46,741 nucleotides of DNA from Verrucomicrobiota bacterium (GCA_021772615.1 JAJFLQ010000120.1:1-46741), one strand, 5' to 3'; shown: positions 36,198-44,012, numbered from the stretch's first letter. Numbers and translations are program-made. The notes: generated by a model not told the origin, from the letters alone.

Positions 36198-37622
36198 ATG
36201 GCATTGACCAGCAATTATCGCTTTTGGTTTCTCGCGCTACTGATGGCCGCTCTCGCCGCCATGTGTGAGACGCCCACATACACCATCACGGAGGAAGACC
36301 GGCAGTGGATCAGGTCCGAGTTTGACGCAGCGACGGACGCGCGGGGCGGCGATGCCGAATACCGTGTGAGACCCGGAGTGGTTGCAGACCGGAAGCATCG
36401 AGAGATTGAACTCCTCGCATTCGCAACCGGCGTCTCGCGTGATCAGCCGATTGAGTTTATTATCGTCGCGGAGAACGGGAAGAGCTACGAAGCCTTGGCT
36501 GTTTCCACCGTGAAACCCAGTGATATCTATTACGCGATGACATTCATAGGGATGGCGCCCGGGCACCCGGTGCAGCCCGAAAGCAATCAATTCTGGCCTC
36601 GCGGCGAACGTGTCATTATGTCCCTTGCACCGGTTGCAACCGGCGTGCCGCCGGGCCATGCTCAGTCCGTCCGACTCGAGGCGTTGATCACGGATCAACG
36701 CCGGGGTGAGCCGTTGCCGTCAGAGGGATTCCGGTTTGTCGGGTCCACGTGGCGAACGATTCCGCCGGCGACGGATCCCGTGTGCATGGCCGACACGTAC
36801 GGCGAAATAGTGTCCATCTTCAACAGTCGATGGACATTGTTTGACGTACCGTATTCGGCAGAGCAGAACCAGGTGTACGGCAATCTCGTGGCTGGCTCTG
36901 CGTACACTTTTGAGGCTGGAGAACGCCTGCGAATCACGATTCGTCCTGAATATCCCGACGATCGTAAGCGGATTGTGGATTATACCCTTGGCGTGACGTC
37001 GACGGCCGGAGCGGAGTCGGCCACCCTGGTGAATTTGGCCTATACACTTACCGACAAAAACCAGGACAAGGTCGTGGTTGACCATCGGGATTTTCCCCAA
37101 GTGCTTGCCGTCCTGCAGGAAGACATTCTTGCGTGCCGTGAGCCGTATGTCCGTCCGGTGTTCGAGTCGGCGCTCCCGCTGGCTGCGGTCCGTGAGTTTT
37201 GCCGGCTACTGAAGCCTGTGGTAGATAACGACATTATCCGGCTGGAGCTGCAGGAAAGCGACATACACATTCAGGCTTTTCTCCCCATGGAGCAGTGGCG
37301 TGACCCAACCCAGCGGCATCGGTCCGTGCATCCAGTTGAGATCCACTTCGACACGGTATCTGATCACGGTGTGCTGGTGGGTCGGATTGTGCACTATACC
37401 CGGGCGGCTCCGGGGTCTCATGGGAAGGTGCCGGTTTTGATTCCGTTCAGTGCGGCACCGCATCTGATTGAGCAGGTCAACGGACGTGCGCCATGGGATA
37501 CAGACGTTCTCTTTATCATGGTCGATGGGGTGTTGTCGTATGGCTGGCTTGCGGAGCTTTACAGCCGGTTGCGGAACACATTCCCAACCCTGTACGTCTT
37601 TCTTAATGCACCCTCGCCATAA
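36198..37622 (+). CDS. Exported YdjY-domain protein
   Basis: This 474-residue protein has an N-terminal signal segment (FWFLALLMAALAAMC, about 8-22), so it is exported; the Cys after AAM is not a good lipobox. Residues about 25-170 match the YdjY domain: RKHREIELLAFATG, EFIIVAENGKSYEALAVSTV and KPSDIYYAMTFIGMAPG are the family's core. The remaining 300 residues have a beta-rich pattern and do not match a family I know; ITDQRRGEPLPSEGFRFVGS and DTDVLFIMVDGVLSYGWLAE may mark repeats of the same fold. YdjY proteins are abundant in Planctomycetota and relatives and have no known activity. The ATG at 36198 is chosen because the hydrophobic segment begins just after it; an upstream GTG at 36141 is possible. 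The gene stands alone. Confidence 0.72.
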   Translation: MALTSNYRFWFLALLMAALAAMCETPTYTITEEDRQWIRSEFDAATDARGGDAEYRVRPGVVADRKHREIELLAFATGVSRDQPIEFIIVAENGKSYEALAVSTVKPSDIYYAMTFIGMAPGHPVQPESNQFWPRGERVIMSLAPVATGVPPGHAQSVRLEALITDQRRGEPLPSEGFRFVGSTWRTIPPATDPVCMADTYGEIVSIFNSRWTLFDVPYSAEQNQVYGNLVAGSAYTFEAGERLRITIRPEYPDDRKRIVDYTLGVTSTAGAESATLVNLAYTLTDKNQDKVVVDHRDFPQVLAVLQEDILACREPYVRPVFESALPLAAVREFCRLLKPVVDNDIIRLELQESDIHIQAFLPMEQWRDPTQRHRSVHPVEIHFDTVSDHGVLVGRIVHYTRAAPGSHGKVPVLIPFSAAPHLIEQVNGRAPWDTDVLFIMVDGVLSYGWLAELYSRLRNTFPTLYVFLNAPSP

Positions 37623-37882
37623 CGTATGCTGAAAAAGCGGCAGATTCTGCGCCGCCGTCCGATCAGATTATCCGACGTCCAACCCGAAACCCTGGCCGTC
37701 GATTAGGCGGAATTTTCCCGCGCATCAGCCGGCTGCGGCTGACTTCTTTGGAATCACCCGAGGCAGGCCGTTGGCTGTCGGGGGCGACGACGCGGGCTTC
37801 TTACCGGCCGCTGCGGCATGATCGGGTTCGGGCTCGCCCGGCCCTGAACATTCACCGGCGAGCAGCGCGGCTGCTGTATGGC
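37623..37882. other. Convergent intergenic region with a coding-like Pro/Ala/Lys-rich frame
   Basis: These are 260 bases between the YdjY-domain gene and the permease gene. On the minus strand one frame stays open past the permease stop to 37725 and reads ECSGPGEPEPDHAAAAGKKP and later GLPRVIPKKSAAAG. That resembles a low-complexity C-terminal tail displaced by one frame from the permease. A small GCAG-ATT-CTGC repeat lies near 37640. No terminator with a T-run was found. Confidence 0.35.
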
Positions 37883-38830
37883 TTACACGTGTTCCGTGGT
37901 TTCCATTCTTTCGTAGAGTACGGTTGCCAAGGTGGTGTAGAACAGGGCGAACAGCAGTGCGTGCAGGCCGCATGCTGCCAGGAATCCTAATGGTACCGCT
38001 TCGCCGGCGCCGAGCCGGTCGGCAACCCAGAAGTTCTGCCAGTTCGGCAGCAGTGCCTTGAACGCAACGTTGGCGTAGTCGGCGCGGACCACAACGTTTG
38101 CAACATGTTCCGTTACCAGGCCAAGCAGAAATACGACAACGCCCATCGCCAACACGACGGCGGAGTCGGCGATCACCGCGATCGGCGCCATGAACGCGGC
38201 AAACGACACCACGGCGAAAAGTAAGATCACACTGCTCTGCAGTCCCGGCCAATCGAAATACCCCTGGCCACGGATCGCCACCCTGGCAGCAAATGCCACA
38301 CCTAGCGCGGCGATCAGCAGGTAATTGGTGTGGAAGACGTAGGACCCGCCCAGCAGATAGTGGCGTATCGCGCCGATAAGCAACGCCGACCCGATAATGC
38401 CAAGGTAGATTGCCAGGCTTGTCGTGTTCAGGTATTCGTCGTCGAACGCGACCTCGGAGATCCACAGGTAGCCGATCACGGCCGAACCGTACAGCAGCGT
38501 GACGCCCGCCACCACACCGCACCACTTGCCGTAGATGATCGTCTGCGCACCGATCGGACGGCTTCGCAGCACCGGACCGGCGCCGCGGCGAATATCATCG
38601 GTCAGTACACGAATGAGCCCGAAGCACACACACAGGCAGCCGATGATGAAGATCAGCGCCTGGCATTGATCGCGGAGCACGGTCATGTGTTCCCCGTGCG
38701 TAAAGCCGGGAATGACGCCAAGCAGGGCGATCAGGAGCAGCACGGTGAGATGCAGCACCAGGAAAAACGGGTCGCCGATCGCTACCGACAGACCGTTGAG
38801 CATCATCGTACGGTATCGTTTCAGCCACAT
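37883..38830 (-). CDS. Multi-pass membrane protein, ABC-2-type permease-like
   Basis: This is a 315-residue inner-membrane protein with about six to eight hydrophobic segments. Examples are FLVLHLTVLLLIALLGVIPG, LIFIIGCLCVCFGLIRVL, SVILLFAVVSFAAFMAPIAV and VVLAMGVVVFLLGLVTEHVA. The pattern of an N-terminal helix, a cytosolic stretch with DDIRRGAGPVLRSRPIGAQ and the later helices fits ABC-2 permeases and YhgE/NatB-like exporters. No ATP-binding subunit is in the window, so the call is structural only. It is not a ZnuB-type zinc permease. The ATG at 38830 overlaps the end of the fur-like gene by ten bases, so it is the third gene of the merC-fur unit. A coding-like tail in another frame follows the stop, so the true C-terminus may be longer. 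Confidence 0.65.
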   Translation of the reverse strand: MWLKRYRTMMLNGLSVAIGDPFFLVLHLTVLLLIALLGVIPGFTHGEHMTVLRDQCQALIFIIGCLCVCFGLIRVLTDDIRRGAGPVLRSRPIGAQTIIYGKWCGVVAGVTLLYGSAVIGYLWISEVAFDDEYLNTTSLAIYLGIIGSALLIGAIRHYLLGGSYVFHTNYLLIAALGVAFAARVAIRGQGYFDWPGLQSSVILLFAVVSFAAFMAPIAVIADSAVVLAMGVVVFLLGLVTEHVANVVVRADYANVAFKALLPNWQNFWVADRLGAGEAVPLGFLAACGLHALLFALFYTTLATVLYERMETTEHV

Positions 38831-39279
38831 GCCCGGCAGGTCCCGTCAATTTGCAGTATTTGCCCGGTGGCGGTGAAGCCCGCTGTCTCGCCAAGATATC
38901 TGCGCAAGGGCGTCATGATGCTTTCCGGGATATCGATCTCTTCGGTGTTCTGGCACATCTCACAACGCGTCAGGGCGTGAAACGCAGACTGGCAGCCGAT
39001 ATGGGTACAGGCGACAAATCCGCCAGATGGATACACCTGGTGTACCAGGCCGAGCCGGCTGAGAATCTCCAGCACGCGGTAGATCGAGACTTGATCAACC
39101 CGCGGCGCCGCACGGTCGGCCGTGATGGTATCGGCTATCTCTCGCGGAGACAGGGCATCGCAGGAATCTGCGAGGCATCCGATCACCGCCATTCGCGGGC
39201 GCGTGATTCGGGCACCGGACTCACGCAGGGCGTCGACGCACTTGTCCCGGTAGGCTAGTGGTCGTGATGCGCGTGACAT
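38821..39279 (-). CDS. Fur-family metal-responsive repressor (Zur-like)
   Basis: This is a 152-residue DNA-binding regulator. The winged-helix N-terminal half contains ALRESGARITRPRMAVIGCL, LSPREIADTI and the recognition-helix region DQVSIYRVLEILSRLGLVHQ, diagnostic for the family. The C-terminal half has the metal site CTHIGCQSAFHALTRCEMC (His and Cys ligands) and two CxxC pairs, CEMC and the terminal CRAC, for the structural zinc. Fur, Zur and PerR cannot be told apart with confidence; linkage to a MerC-like transporter leans toward Zur. The start ATG lies inside the end of the merC-like gene (25-base overlap), so the two are coupled, and the permease overlaps its 3' end. TTGCAA repeats about 60 bases upstream of the operon are likely operators. 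Confidence 0.9.
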   Translation of the reverse strand: MSRASRPLAYRDKCVDALRESGARITRPRMAVIGCLADSCDALSPREIADTITADRAAPRVDQVSIYRVLEILSRLGLVHQVYPSGGFVACTHIGCQSAFHALTRCEMCQNTEEIDIPESIMTPLRRYLGETAGFTATGQILQIDGTCRACG

Positions 39280-39806
39280 TTGACGCACGTGCGGCACAAT
39301 CGCCGGTTCACGAGGTGGCTTCCGGCAATACCTGCGGCGCCGGCTATGAGGAGGAGGAGGCCGCTTGTGGAGTTTTGCGGCCTTTGAGCGGTCACGCCGC
39401 CGGCGTGCGCGATATGTATGGCGTCGTCGTGGTGCCCGTGGCCGGCGTGGTCGCCGGCGGCGACCGTTGTGACGACAGCATGACTGTGCGGCAGCACGAA
39501 TACCGCCGATACCAACATTGCAGCACCCGCGGCAAGCATGAACAGTACGCGTGCCTTGCGATGAATCGTGAAGCCCCAGCACAGGTTCACCGAGGCCAAT
39601 ACGATCGTTGCCACGACAAACACTCTCTCTAACGTGATATCCAGCAACACGCCGAGCCCAAGCATCGGCATAAGGACAACCAGAAGCGGCAACGCAATAC
39701 AATGGACGGCACACGCCACCGACGCCCAGAAACCGATCGTATCAAGGCGTGCGCTCCATGTCGCGGCGGGCGACGCGGGTCTATGTTGTACGACATTGTC
39801 CATCAT
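39255..39806 (-). CDS. MerC-domain membrane protein with histidine-rich region
   Basis: This is a 183-residue inner-membrane protein. It has four hydrophobic segments: FWASVACAVHCIALPLLVVL, VFVVATIVLASVNLCW, VLFMLAAGAAMLVSAVFVL and LLLLIAGAAGIAGSHLV. The first holds the MerC signature CxxHC (ACAVHC, about residues 32-37), which in MerC binds and moves mercuric ions. A His-rich loop (GDHAGHGHHDDAIHIAHAGG) and a C-terminal CVKCHAHHDH add metal ligands. Such MerC-like proteins often lie beside Zur/Fur regulators and are thought to carry zinc or another thiophilic metal; the ion here is unknown. The ATG at 39806 or the next one at 39803 fits AGGA 12-16 bases ahead. It is the first gene of an overlapping three-gene unit. 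Confidence 0.85.
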   Translation of the reverse strand: MMDNVVQHRPASPAATWSARLDTIGFWASVACAVHCIALPLLVVLMPMLGLGVLLDITLERVFVVATIVLASVNLCWGFTIHRKARVLFMLAAGAAMLVSAVFVLPHSHAVVTTVAAGDHAGHGHHDDAIHIAHAGGVTAQRPQNSTSGLLLLIAGAAGIAGSHLVNRRLCRTCVKCHAHHDH

Positions 39807-39861
39807 GTGGATCCCAGTCCTGTTTGAATAGTGAGACCCAGTATAGATGGCGATGGATCCA

Positions 39862-39892
39862 TTGCAAGCATGATTTTGCAAAAAAATTGCAA
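39862..39892. promoter_or_regulatory. TTGCAA repeats upstream of the merC-fur-permease operon (candidate Fur-family operator)
   Basis: TTGCAA occurs three times, at 39862-39867, 39876-39881 and 39887-39892. The last two form TTGCAA-N5-TTGCAA, a 17-base unit; each hexamer is itself palindromic. The block lies 56-86 bases ahead of the merC-like start in very AT-rich sequence, the expected position for a promoter and autoregulatory operator. The size and AT-rich core fit a Fur-family site, but the binding protein is inferred. Confidence 0.5.
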
Positions 39893-39904
39893 TTAGATCG
39901 ACCC

Positions 39905-39962
39905 AGACGCCGTGACGAAACGGGGCCACAAGAAGCATGTCCCCCTTTTCGTCACGGCGTCT
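39905..39962. terminator. Long inverted repeat (21-base arms) between gdhA and the merC operon
   Basis: Arms at 39905-39925 and 39942-39962 are complementary at 20 of 21 positions (core GACGCCGTGACGAAA) around a 16-base loop. Both flanking genes run on the minus strand, so it lies downstream of gdhA and upstream of the merC-like gene. It may terminate gdhA transcription, although only A/T-rich sequence and no clean T-run follows. A small mobile or regulatory repeat is an alternative. Confidence 0.55.
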
Positions 39963-39967
39963 TTGAT

Positions 39968-39987
39968 CGAAAATTTTCAAATTTTCG
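39968..39987. repeat. AT-rich perfect palindrome next to the long hairpin
   Basis: CGAAAATTT at 39968-39976 is followed by TC and the exact complement AAATTTTCG at 39979-39987. It sits six bases from the long inverted repeat, on the gdhA side. On the minus strand it precedes the GC-rich hairpin. It could be an operator or part of a compound terminator. Confidence 0.4.
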
Positions 39988-40169
39988 AATGCATTATGTC
40001 TAAATTTTTTTCCGTTTTTCGAGTAGCCGCGTTTACAGCCAGTTCTTGCCGAGTCACCGGCTCTCAGATGCCACCCGTGCGGCTTGTCCGAAACGTGGCA
40101 AAACTTTAGGTGTGGCAGAAGCTATGGGCATGCGAGGCTTCAGCTATTCTTCAAATCATCATCACCGGA

Positions 40170-41471
40170 TTAGGGGAAGATGCCGCGTAGCTCGTACACC
40201 TGTCGAATATGATCAAGTGCCTCGCAGTACGCGGCCTGGTGCATGGAGCAGTTCAGGCTTCGGGCCCGCGCCTTCACACGCGCCGTGGTGCGCGACATCA
40301 TTTTCTTGAGCTGCGCGTCGACGTCGGCAAGATCCCACACTTCGGCCTGGCGGTTCTGTTTCCACTCGAAGTAGCTCACGGTCACCCCGCCCGCGTTACA
40401 CAGGATCGCCGGAAATATCGGCAGGTCGTGATTGTTGAGGTAGATTTCCGCGGCGGGTGTGCACGGTGTGTTACCGGCCTCGACCAGAATCTTGCAGTTG
40501 AGCAGTTGCGCCTGTTCGATATCGATCATCTGCTCGAGCGCGGCAGGAATAAAAAGATCGACGTCGGTGCGGTAAAAATCACGTTCGCTGATTGGATCTG
40601 CGTCCGGGAAGTCCGCGACACCCCCTGTCTGCAGGACGTGATCGGCCAGCTTCTCCGCGTCAATGCCGCGTGCATGACCGATCGCACCGGTGTGATCCAT
40701 CACCGCCCGCAGCGTGGCCCCGCGCTCGGCGAGTAGCCGCCCGGTCCACGACCCCACATTGCCGTAGCCAACCAGGCTGAATGTCACCTGGTCCAAGCGA
40801 AATCCCATTTCCGGAATTAAATCCTCGATCACGAAGACCACGCCTTGGCCCGTCGCTTTTTCGCGACCGTGGCAACCTCCAAAGGCCAACGGTTTCCCCG
40901 TGACCACGCTGCCGCCGTCGAGGCGTTCGTGCGGCTCGTGCACATTCATATATGTGTCCGCCATCCAGGCCATGATCTGCGCATTGGTGCCGACATCCGG
41001 CGCCGGGATATCGTACGCCGGACCGATATTTGTGCCCAACGCACTCGTGAACCGGCGCGTGAGAGCGGTCAACTCGCTGTGCGTATGGGCGTGCGGATCA
41101 ACCTTAACCCCGCCCTTGGCGCCGCCAAACGGAAGTTGTACCAGTGCGCACTTCATGGTCATGATGGCGGCGAGTGCCTTGATATGATCGAGACTCACAT
41201 CATGATGGTAGCGTATACCCCCTTTGTATGAACCCAGGATATTATTATGTTGCACCCGGTAGCCTTTGAACAAGGAGAAGCTGCCGTTGTCCATGCGCAC
41301 CGGAAAGTGCACAATTAGTTCGTTCTTCGGCTGGGCGAGTATCAGTTTCAAGCGGCGCGGCAATTCAATCAACTCCGCCGCATCAAGCACGGAATGTATG
41401 GTCTGGTAGTAGATATTCGTCGGTTCGTAGGTGATCTCCAGGTCTGTAATGACGGTTTCGATCGCATCCAT
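40170..41471 (-). CDS. gdhA: Glutamate dehydrogenase (Glu/Leu/Phe/Val dehydrogenase family)
   Basis: This 433-residue cytosolic enzyme interconverts glutamate with 2-oxoglutarate and ammonia. The substrate domain has YKGGIRYHHDVSLDHIKALA and the catalytic Lys in LPFGGAKGGVKVDP (about residues 112-125), with PAPDVGTNAQIMAWM following. The Rossmann domain shows LVGYGNVGSWTGRLLAERGA. Later blocks LIPAALEQMID and VEAGNTPCTPAAE are typical, as is ILCNAGGVTVSYFEWKQN. The length is that of the hexameric small class (about 420-450). Cofactor preference (NAD or NADP) is not decided here. The ATG at 41471 has a strong AAGGGAGG site eight bases ahead. It is transcribed alone, divergent from the membrane protein gene at 41688. 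Confidence 0.95.
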   Translation of the reverse strand: MDAIETVITDLEITYEPTNIYYQTIHSVLDAAELIELPRRLKLILAQPKNELIVHFPVRMDNGSFSLFKGYRVQHNNILGSYKGGIRYHHDVSLDHIKALAAIMTMKCALVQLPFGGAKGGVKVDPHAHTHSELTALTRRFTSALGTNIGPAYDIPAPDVGTNAQIMAWMADTYMNVHEPHERLDGGSVVTGKPLAFGGCHGREKATGQGVVFVIEDLIPEMGFRLDQVTFSLVGYGNVGSWTGRLLAERGATLRAVMDHTGAIGHARGIDAEKLADHVLQTGGVADFPDADPISERDFYRTDVDLFIPAALEQMIDIEQAQLLNCKILVEAGNTPCTPAAEIYLNNHDLPIFPAILCNAGGVTVSYFEWKQNRQAEVWDLADVDAQLKKMMSRTTARVKARARSLNCSMHQAAYCEALDHIRQVYELRGIFP

Positions 41472-41687
41472 GGTATAGCCTCCCTTCGTCGCGTTGCAGT
41501 GACTGTAGATCGTCGCGAACGCGCCCGCATCGCCGCCGGGTGCGCAGGCGTAATCTACGTCGCAAACTCGTGTTTGACAGCGCGCACGTGTTGCAGCGCG
41601 CTGAATCGTCGCTATGTTCGATTACGCAGTTTCCGGACCGGTGCCGGAAAAATCCCGAGACACGATACATTACCAGATTGGCCTGCC

Positions 41688-42446
41688 ATGTCTGACTTTA
41701 TTTTCCCCTGGAAAAATCTGAAACCGCTGCTGCGACACACCTCCGACTCCCTTGACGATCTGCTACGGTCGTCAAAGTCGCCGAACCGCACCCTGGTCGT
41801 GCTGTTCGTCAGCCTGATCGCAATCTGGCACGTGTATGTCCCGGTACACGAACTGCTGCATGTGGCGGGGTGCCTCGTCACGGGCGGATCCGTCGCCGAA
41901 CTGGCGCTCAAACCGCAGTACGGCGGCACGCTGCTGCAGCACGTGTTTCCGTTCATCAAGCCGGAATCGGACTACGGCGGGCAGCTTACCGGTTTCACCA
42001 CGCCGAACTACTGGGCCTATGCGGTTGTCGACTTTCTGCCGTTCGTGTTGAGTCTGTTCGGTGTCGCCTTGATGGAAGCCGGCCGGGTGCGGCGGTCGGC
42101 TGTGGCGTTCAGTGCCGCGGTCATCCTGATTTACGTACCATTTATTTCAATTCCAGGTGACTACTACGAGGCCGTGTCGCTCGTGACGACACAGATTGCT
42201 GCGCACATCAATCCCGGTGTCGACGCGGAGATCCTGTTGTCCGACGACGTGTTCAAGCTCGTCGGGCAATTGCGTGAATCCGGTAACCTGAATGCGGCCA
42301 CCGGTGCGTTGCTCGCGCTGGGCGTTGCCGGCGCCATCTTCCTCGTTCTGTTCACCATTACGCTGCAGTTTCGTGTCGCACGGGCACTCTTCCGACGCGA
42401 CGTCCGGCGGGCCGCGCCCGAAGCCGTTACGTCCGCCGCCGGCTGA
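41688..42446 (+). CDS. Membrane protein with HExxH motif (possible zinc peptidase)
   Basis: This is a 252-residue inner-membrane protein with about four transmembrane helices. Near the N-terminus the segment LVVLFVSLIAIWHVYVPVHE runs into VHELLHVAGCLVTGG, an HExxH zinc-binding motif (about residues 55-59) in or next to a helix, as in site-2-protease-like M50 enzymes. A later WAYAVVDFLPFVLSLFG could supply the third ligand (Asp), but the standard NPxPxxPLDG motif is absent. The remaining helices are VAFSAAVILIYVPFISI and LLALGVAGAIFLVLFTITLQ. I do not recognise a closer family. The start chosen is the ATG at 41688 (MSDFIFPWKNL); the longer open frame ahead of it is antisense to gdhA and not protein-like. 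Confidence 0.65.
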   Translation: MSDFIFPWKNLKPLLRHTSDSLDDLLRSSKSPNRTLVVLFVSLIAIWHVYVPVHELLHVAGCLVTGGSVAELALKPQYGGTLLQHVFPFIKPESDYGGQLTGFTTPNYWAYAVVDFLPFVLSLFGVALMEAGRVRRSAVAFSAAVILIYVPFISIPGDYYEAVSLVTTQIAAHINPGVDAEILLSDDVFKLVGQLRESGNLNAATGALLALGVAGAIFLVLFTITLQFRVARALFRRDVRRAAPEAVTSAAG

Positions 42447-42483
42447 TCGCCGTCCATCCCCAATCCGTCGCCTTTCCGTATCC

Positions 42484-42540
42484 AAACGTGTATCTATTTG
42501 TATACTAATAAAATTATGCTAAATAAATACCGTATTGAAA
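42484..42540 (+). promoter_or_regulatory. AT-rich promoter/operator region of umuD
   Basis: This is a sharply AT-rich stretch in otherwise GC-rich sequence, ending 13 bases before the umuD start. It contains TATACT (42501-42506) and TATGCT (42515-42520), both -10-like, within TTGTATACTAATAAAATTAT. A damage-inducible gene should have a LexA operator here. Neither the proteobacterial CTG-N10-CAG nor the Bacillus GAAC-N4-GTTC form is present, so any operator is of another type. Confidence 0.45.
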
Positions 42541-42553
42541 CGCCGACACGCCT

Positions 42554-42991
42554 ATGCCCACGAAATCTCCCGCACTCCACGTCCTGTCACCGGCCGTATC
42601 TTGTTCGACACGCATACCGCTGGCTTTTGAGCGTATATCCGCAGGATTTCCGTCGCCGGCGGCCGACTACGTCGAGGGCACACTCGACCTGAATGACTAT
42701 CTGGTACCACACCCGGCCGCCACATTTTTCGTGCGTGTGGCCGGCGACTCGATGACCGGTGCGGGCATTCACACCGGCGACGTCCTTGTGGTCGACCGCT
42801 CACTTGATGCCACCGACGGCCGCGTTGTCGTTGCCGTGATCGACGGCGAGCTGACTGTCAAGCGCCTGTGCCGCAAGTACGGGCGAATCGCACTGCATGC
42901 CGAAAATGCGGCGTACCCGGCGATAAGGATCCGCGACGCGACGGAACTTGTGATCTGGGGCGTGGTTACAGCGGTTGTACATCGTCTGTAA
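42554..42991 (+). CDS. umuD: UmuD-like S24 peptidase (translesion polymerase accessory subunit)
   Basis: This 145-residue protein matches UmuD at full length. The self-cleavage site lies at Ala-Gly in RISAGFPSPAADYVEG (about residue 31), nearly identical to UmuD's own site. The catalytic Ser is in VAGDSMTGAGIHTGDVLVVD (about 66) and the Lys in VVVAVIDGELTVKRL (about 103). RecA-stimulated cleavage gives UmuD', which joins UmuC as polymerase V. No umuC lies next to it; an aldo/keto reductase follows 79 bases on, so the catalytic subunit must be elsewhere or absent. It lacks the N-terminal helix-turn-helix of LexA. The ATG at 42554 is preceded by the AT-rich promoter stretch. Confidence 0.93.
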   Translation: MPTKSPALHVLSPAVSCSTRIPLAFERISAGFPSPAADYVEGTLDLNDYLVPHPAATFFVRVAGDSMTGAGIHTGDVLVVDRSLDATDGRVVVAVIDGELTVKRLCRKYGRIALHAENAAYPAIRIRDATELVIWGVVTAVVHRL

Positions 42992-43070
42992 TTCCGCACC
43001 AGCGCTCTTGACATACGTCCAACCCTTCCCATGTTTACGAGGGGTACAACTCAACCGCGAGGCAATATAC

Positions 43071-44012
43071 ATGGATTATCGACGTTTGGGGCAGAGCGAT
43101 CTGGAGATATCAGAAATCGGTTACGGGGCATGGGGTATTGGCGGGGCGCCGTTCTGGACCAATGATGGTGATGCCGCGTCGGCGCGCTCGATCCATCAGG
43201 CTGTCGACAACGGCATCAACGTCTTCGACACTGCGCCGGTTTACGGCTTCGGCCATTCCGAATGCGTGCTTGGAGAGGCGCTGCGGCCGATCCGTGACCG
43301 GGTATTCATCGCGACCAAGTGCGGCTTGCGTTGGGACCGTGAACATGCGGCCGCAATCAGGCGCGACAGCAGCCGCGGATCGATTGTCCGTGACGTTGAA
43401 GAGAGCCTGTCCAGGTTGCAGACCGATCGTATCGATCTATGCCAGGTACACTGGCCGGATGAGGCCACGCCGCAGGCAGAAACAATGGCGGCGCTGACGG
43501 CATTGCAGGAACAGGGCAAGATTCGGTGGATCGGTGTGAGCAACTATACCGTCGCGCAACTCGATGCATGCCGTGAGAACGCCACCGTAGTCGCGCTTCA
43601 AGTGCAGTACAGCCTGCTCAATCGGTCCATCGAAGCAGATCTAGTACCCTATTGCCTTGAACATAACATCGGCATTCTCGCTTACAGCCCGCTGGCGTCC
43701 GGCGTTCTCACCGGAAAATATGACCGTAACACGCGCTTTACCGATTGGCGCAAGAGCGGTCATCTCGGGGACTTCCGCGGCGACGGGTTCGTCCGCAATA
43801 TTGAGAAGGTCGAGCGGCTCAAACAGATAGCAGCGACCACCGGCCGTAGCTGCACACAGCTCGCTATCAATGCACTGCTGCGGCAGCCCGGCGTCACGTC
43901 AGCATTGGTGGGCGTGAAGAACGCTGACCAGGTGGCGCACAATATCGCCGCAACGGGATGGGCGCCCGAGATCGATGTCGCCGCAGACATCGAGGCGATA
44001 TTCGCAGCTTGA
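43071..44012 (+). CDS. Aldo/keto reductase
   Basis: This 313-residue NADPH-dependent oxidoreductase of the AKR superfamily is cytosolic. The catalytic tetrad is visible: Asp and Tyr in FDTAPVYGFGHSE, Lys in FIATKCGLRW, and His in LCQVHWPD. Strand and loop motifs RWIGVSNYTVAQL, LQVQYSLLNRS and ILAYSPLASGVLTGKY, plus ALVGVKNADQVAHN at the cofactor site, place it with the YajO/Tas-like reductases. The substrate is undetermined. The ATG at 43071 has GAGG ten bases ahead and is preferred to an earlier in-frame start at 42975, which overlaps umuD's end. Its stop overlaps a TTG that may start the broken formylglycine-enzyme-like gene. Confidence 0.93.
   Translation: MDYRRLGQSDLEISEIGYGAWGIGGAPFWTNDGDAASARSIHQAVDNGINVFDTAPVYGFGHSECVLGEALRPIRDRVFIATKCGLRWDREHAAAIRRDSSRGSIVRDVEESLSRLQTDRIDLCQVHWPDEATPQAETMAALTALQEQGKIRWIGVSNYTVAQLDACRENATVVALQVQYSLLNRSIEADLVPYCLEHNIGILAYSPLASGVLTGKYDRNTRFTDWRKSGHLGDFRGDGFVRNIEKVERLKQIAATTGRSCTQLAINALLRQPGVTSALVGVKNADQVAHNIAATGWAPEIDVAADIEAIFAA

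Noticed and set aside
37725..38525. Open frame of 266 codons on the minus strand
   Set aside because: Most of it lies in another frame over the permease gene, with Arg-rich sequence typical of a shadow; only its last 50 codons look coding and are reported separately.
37883..38830. ZnuB-type zinc ABC permease under the Fur-family regulator
   Set aside because: The helix pattern and loop sequence do not fit ZnuB, and no ATPase or binding protein is adjacent.
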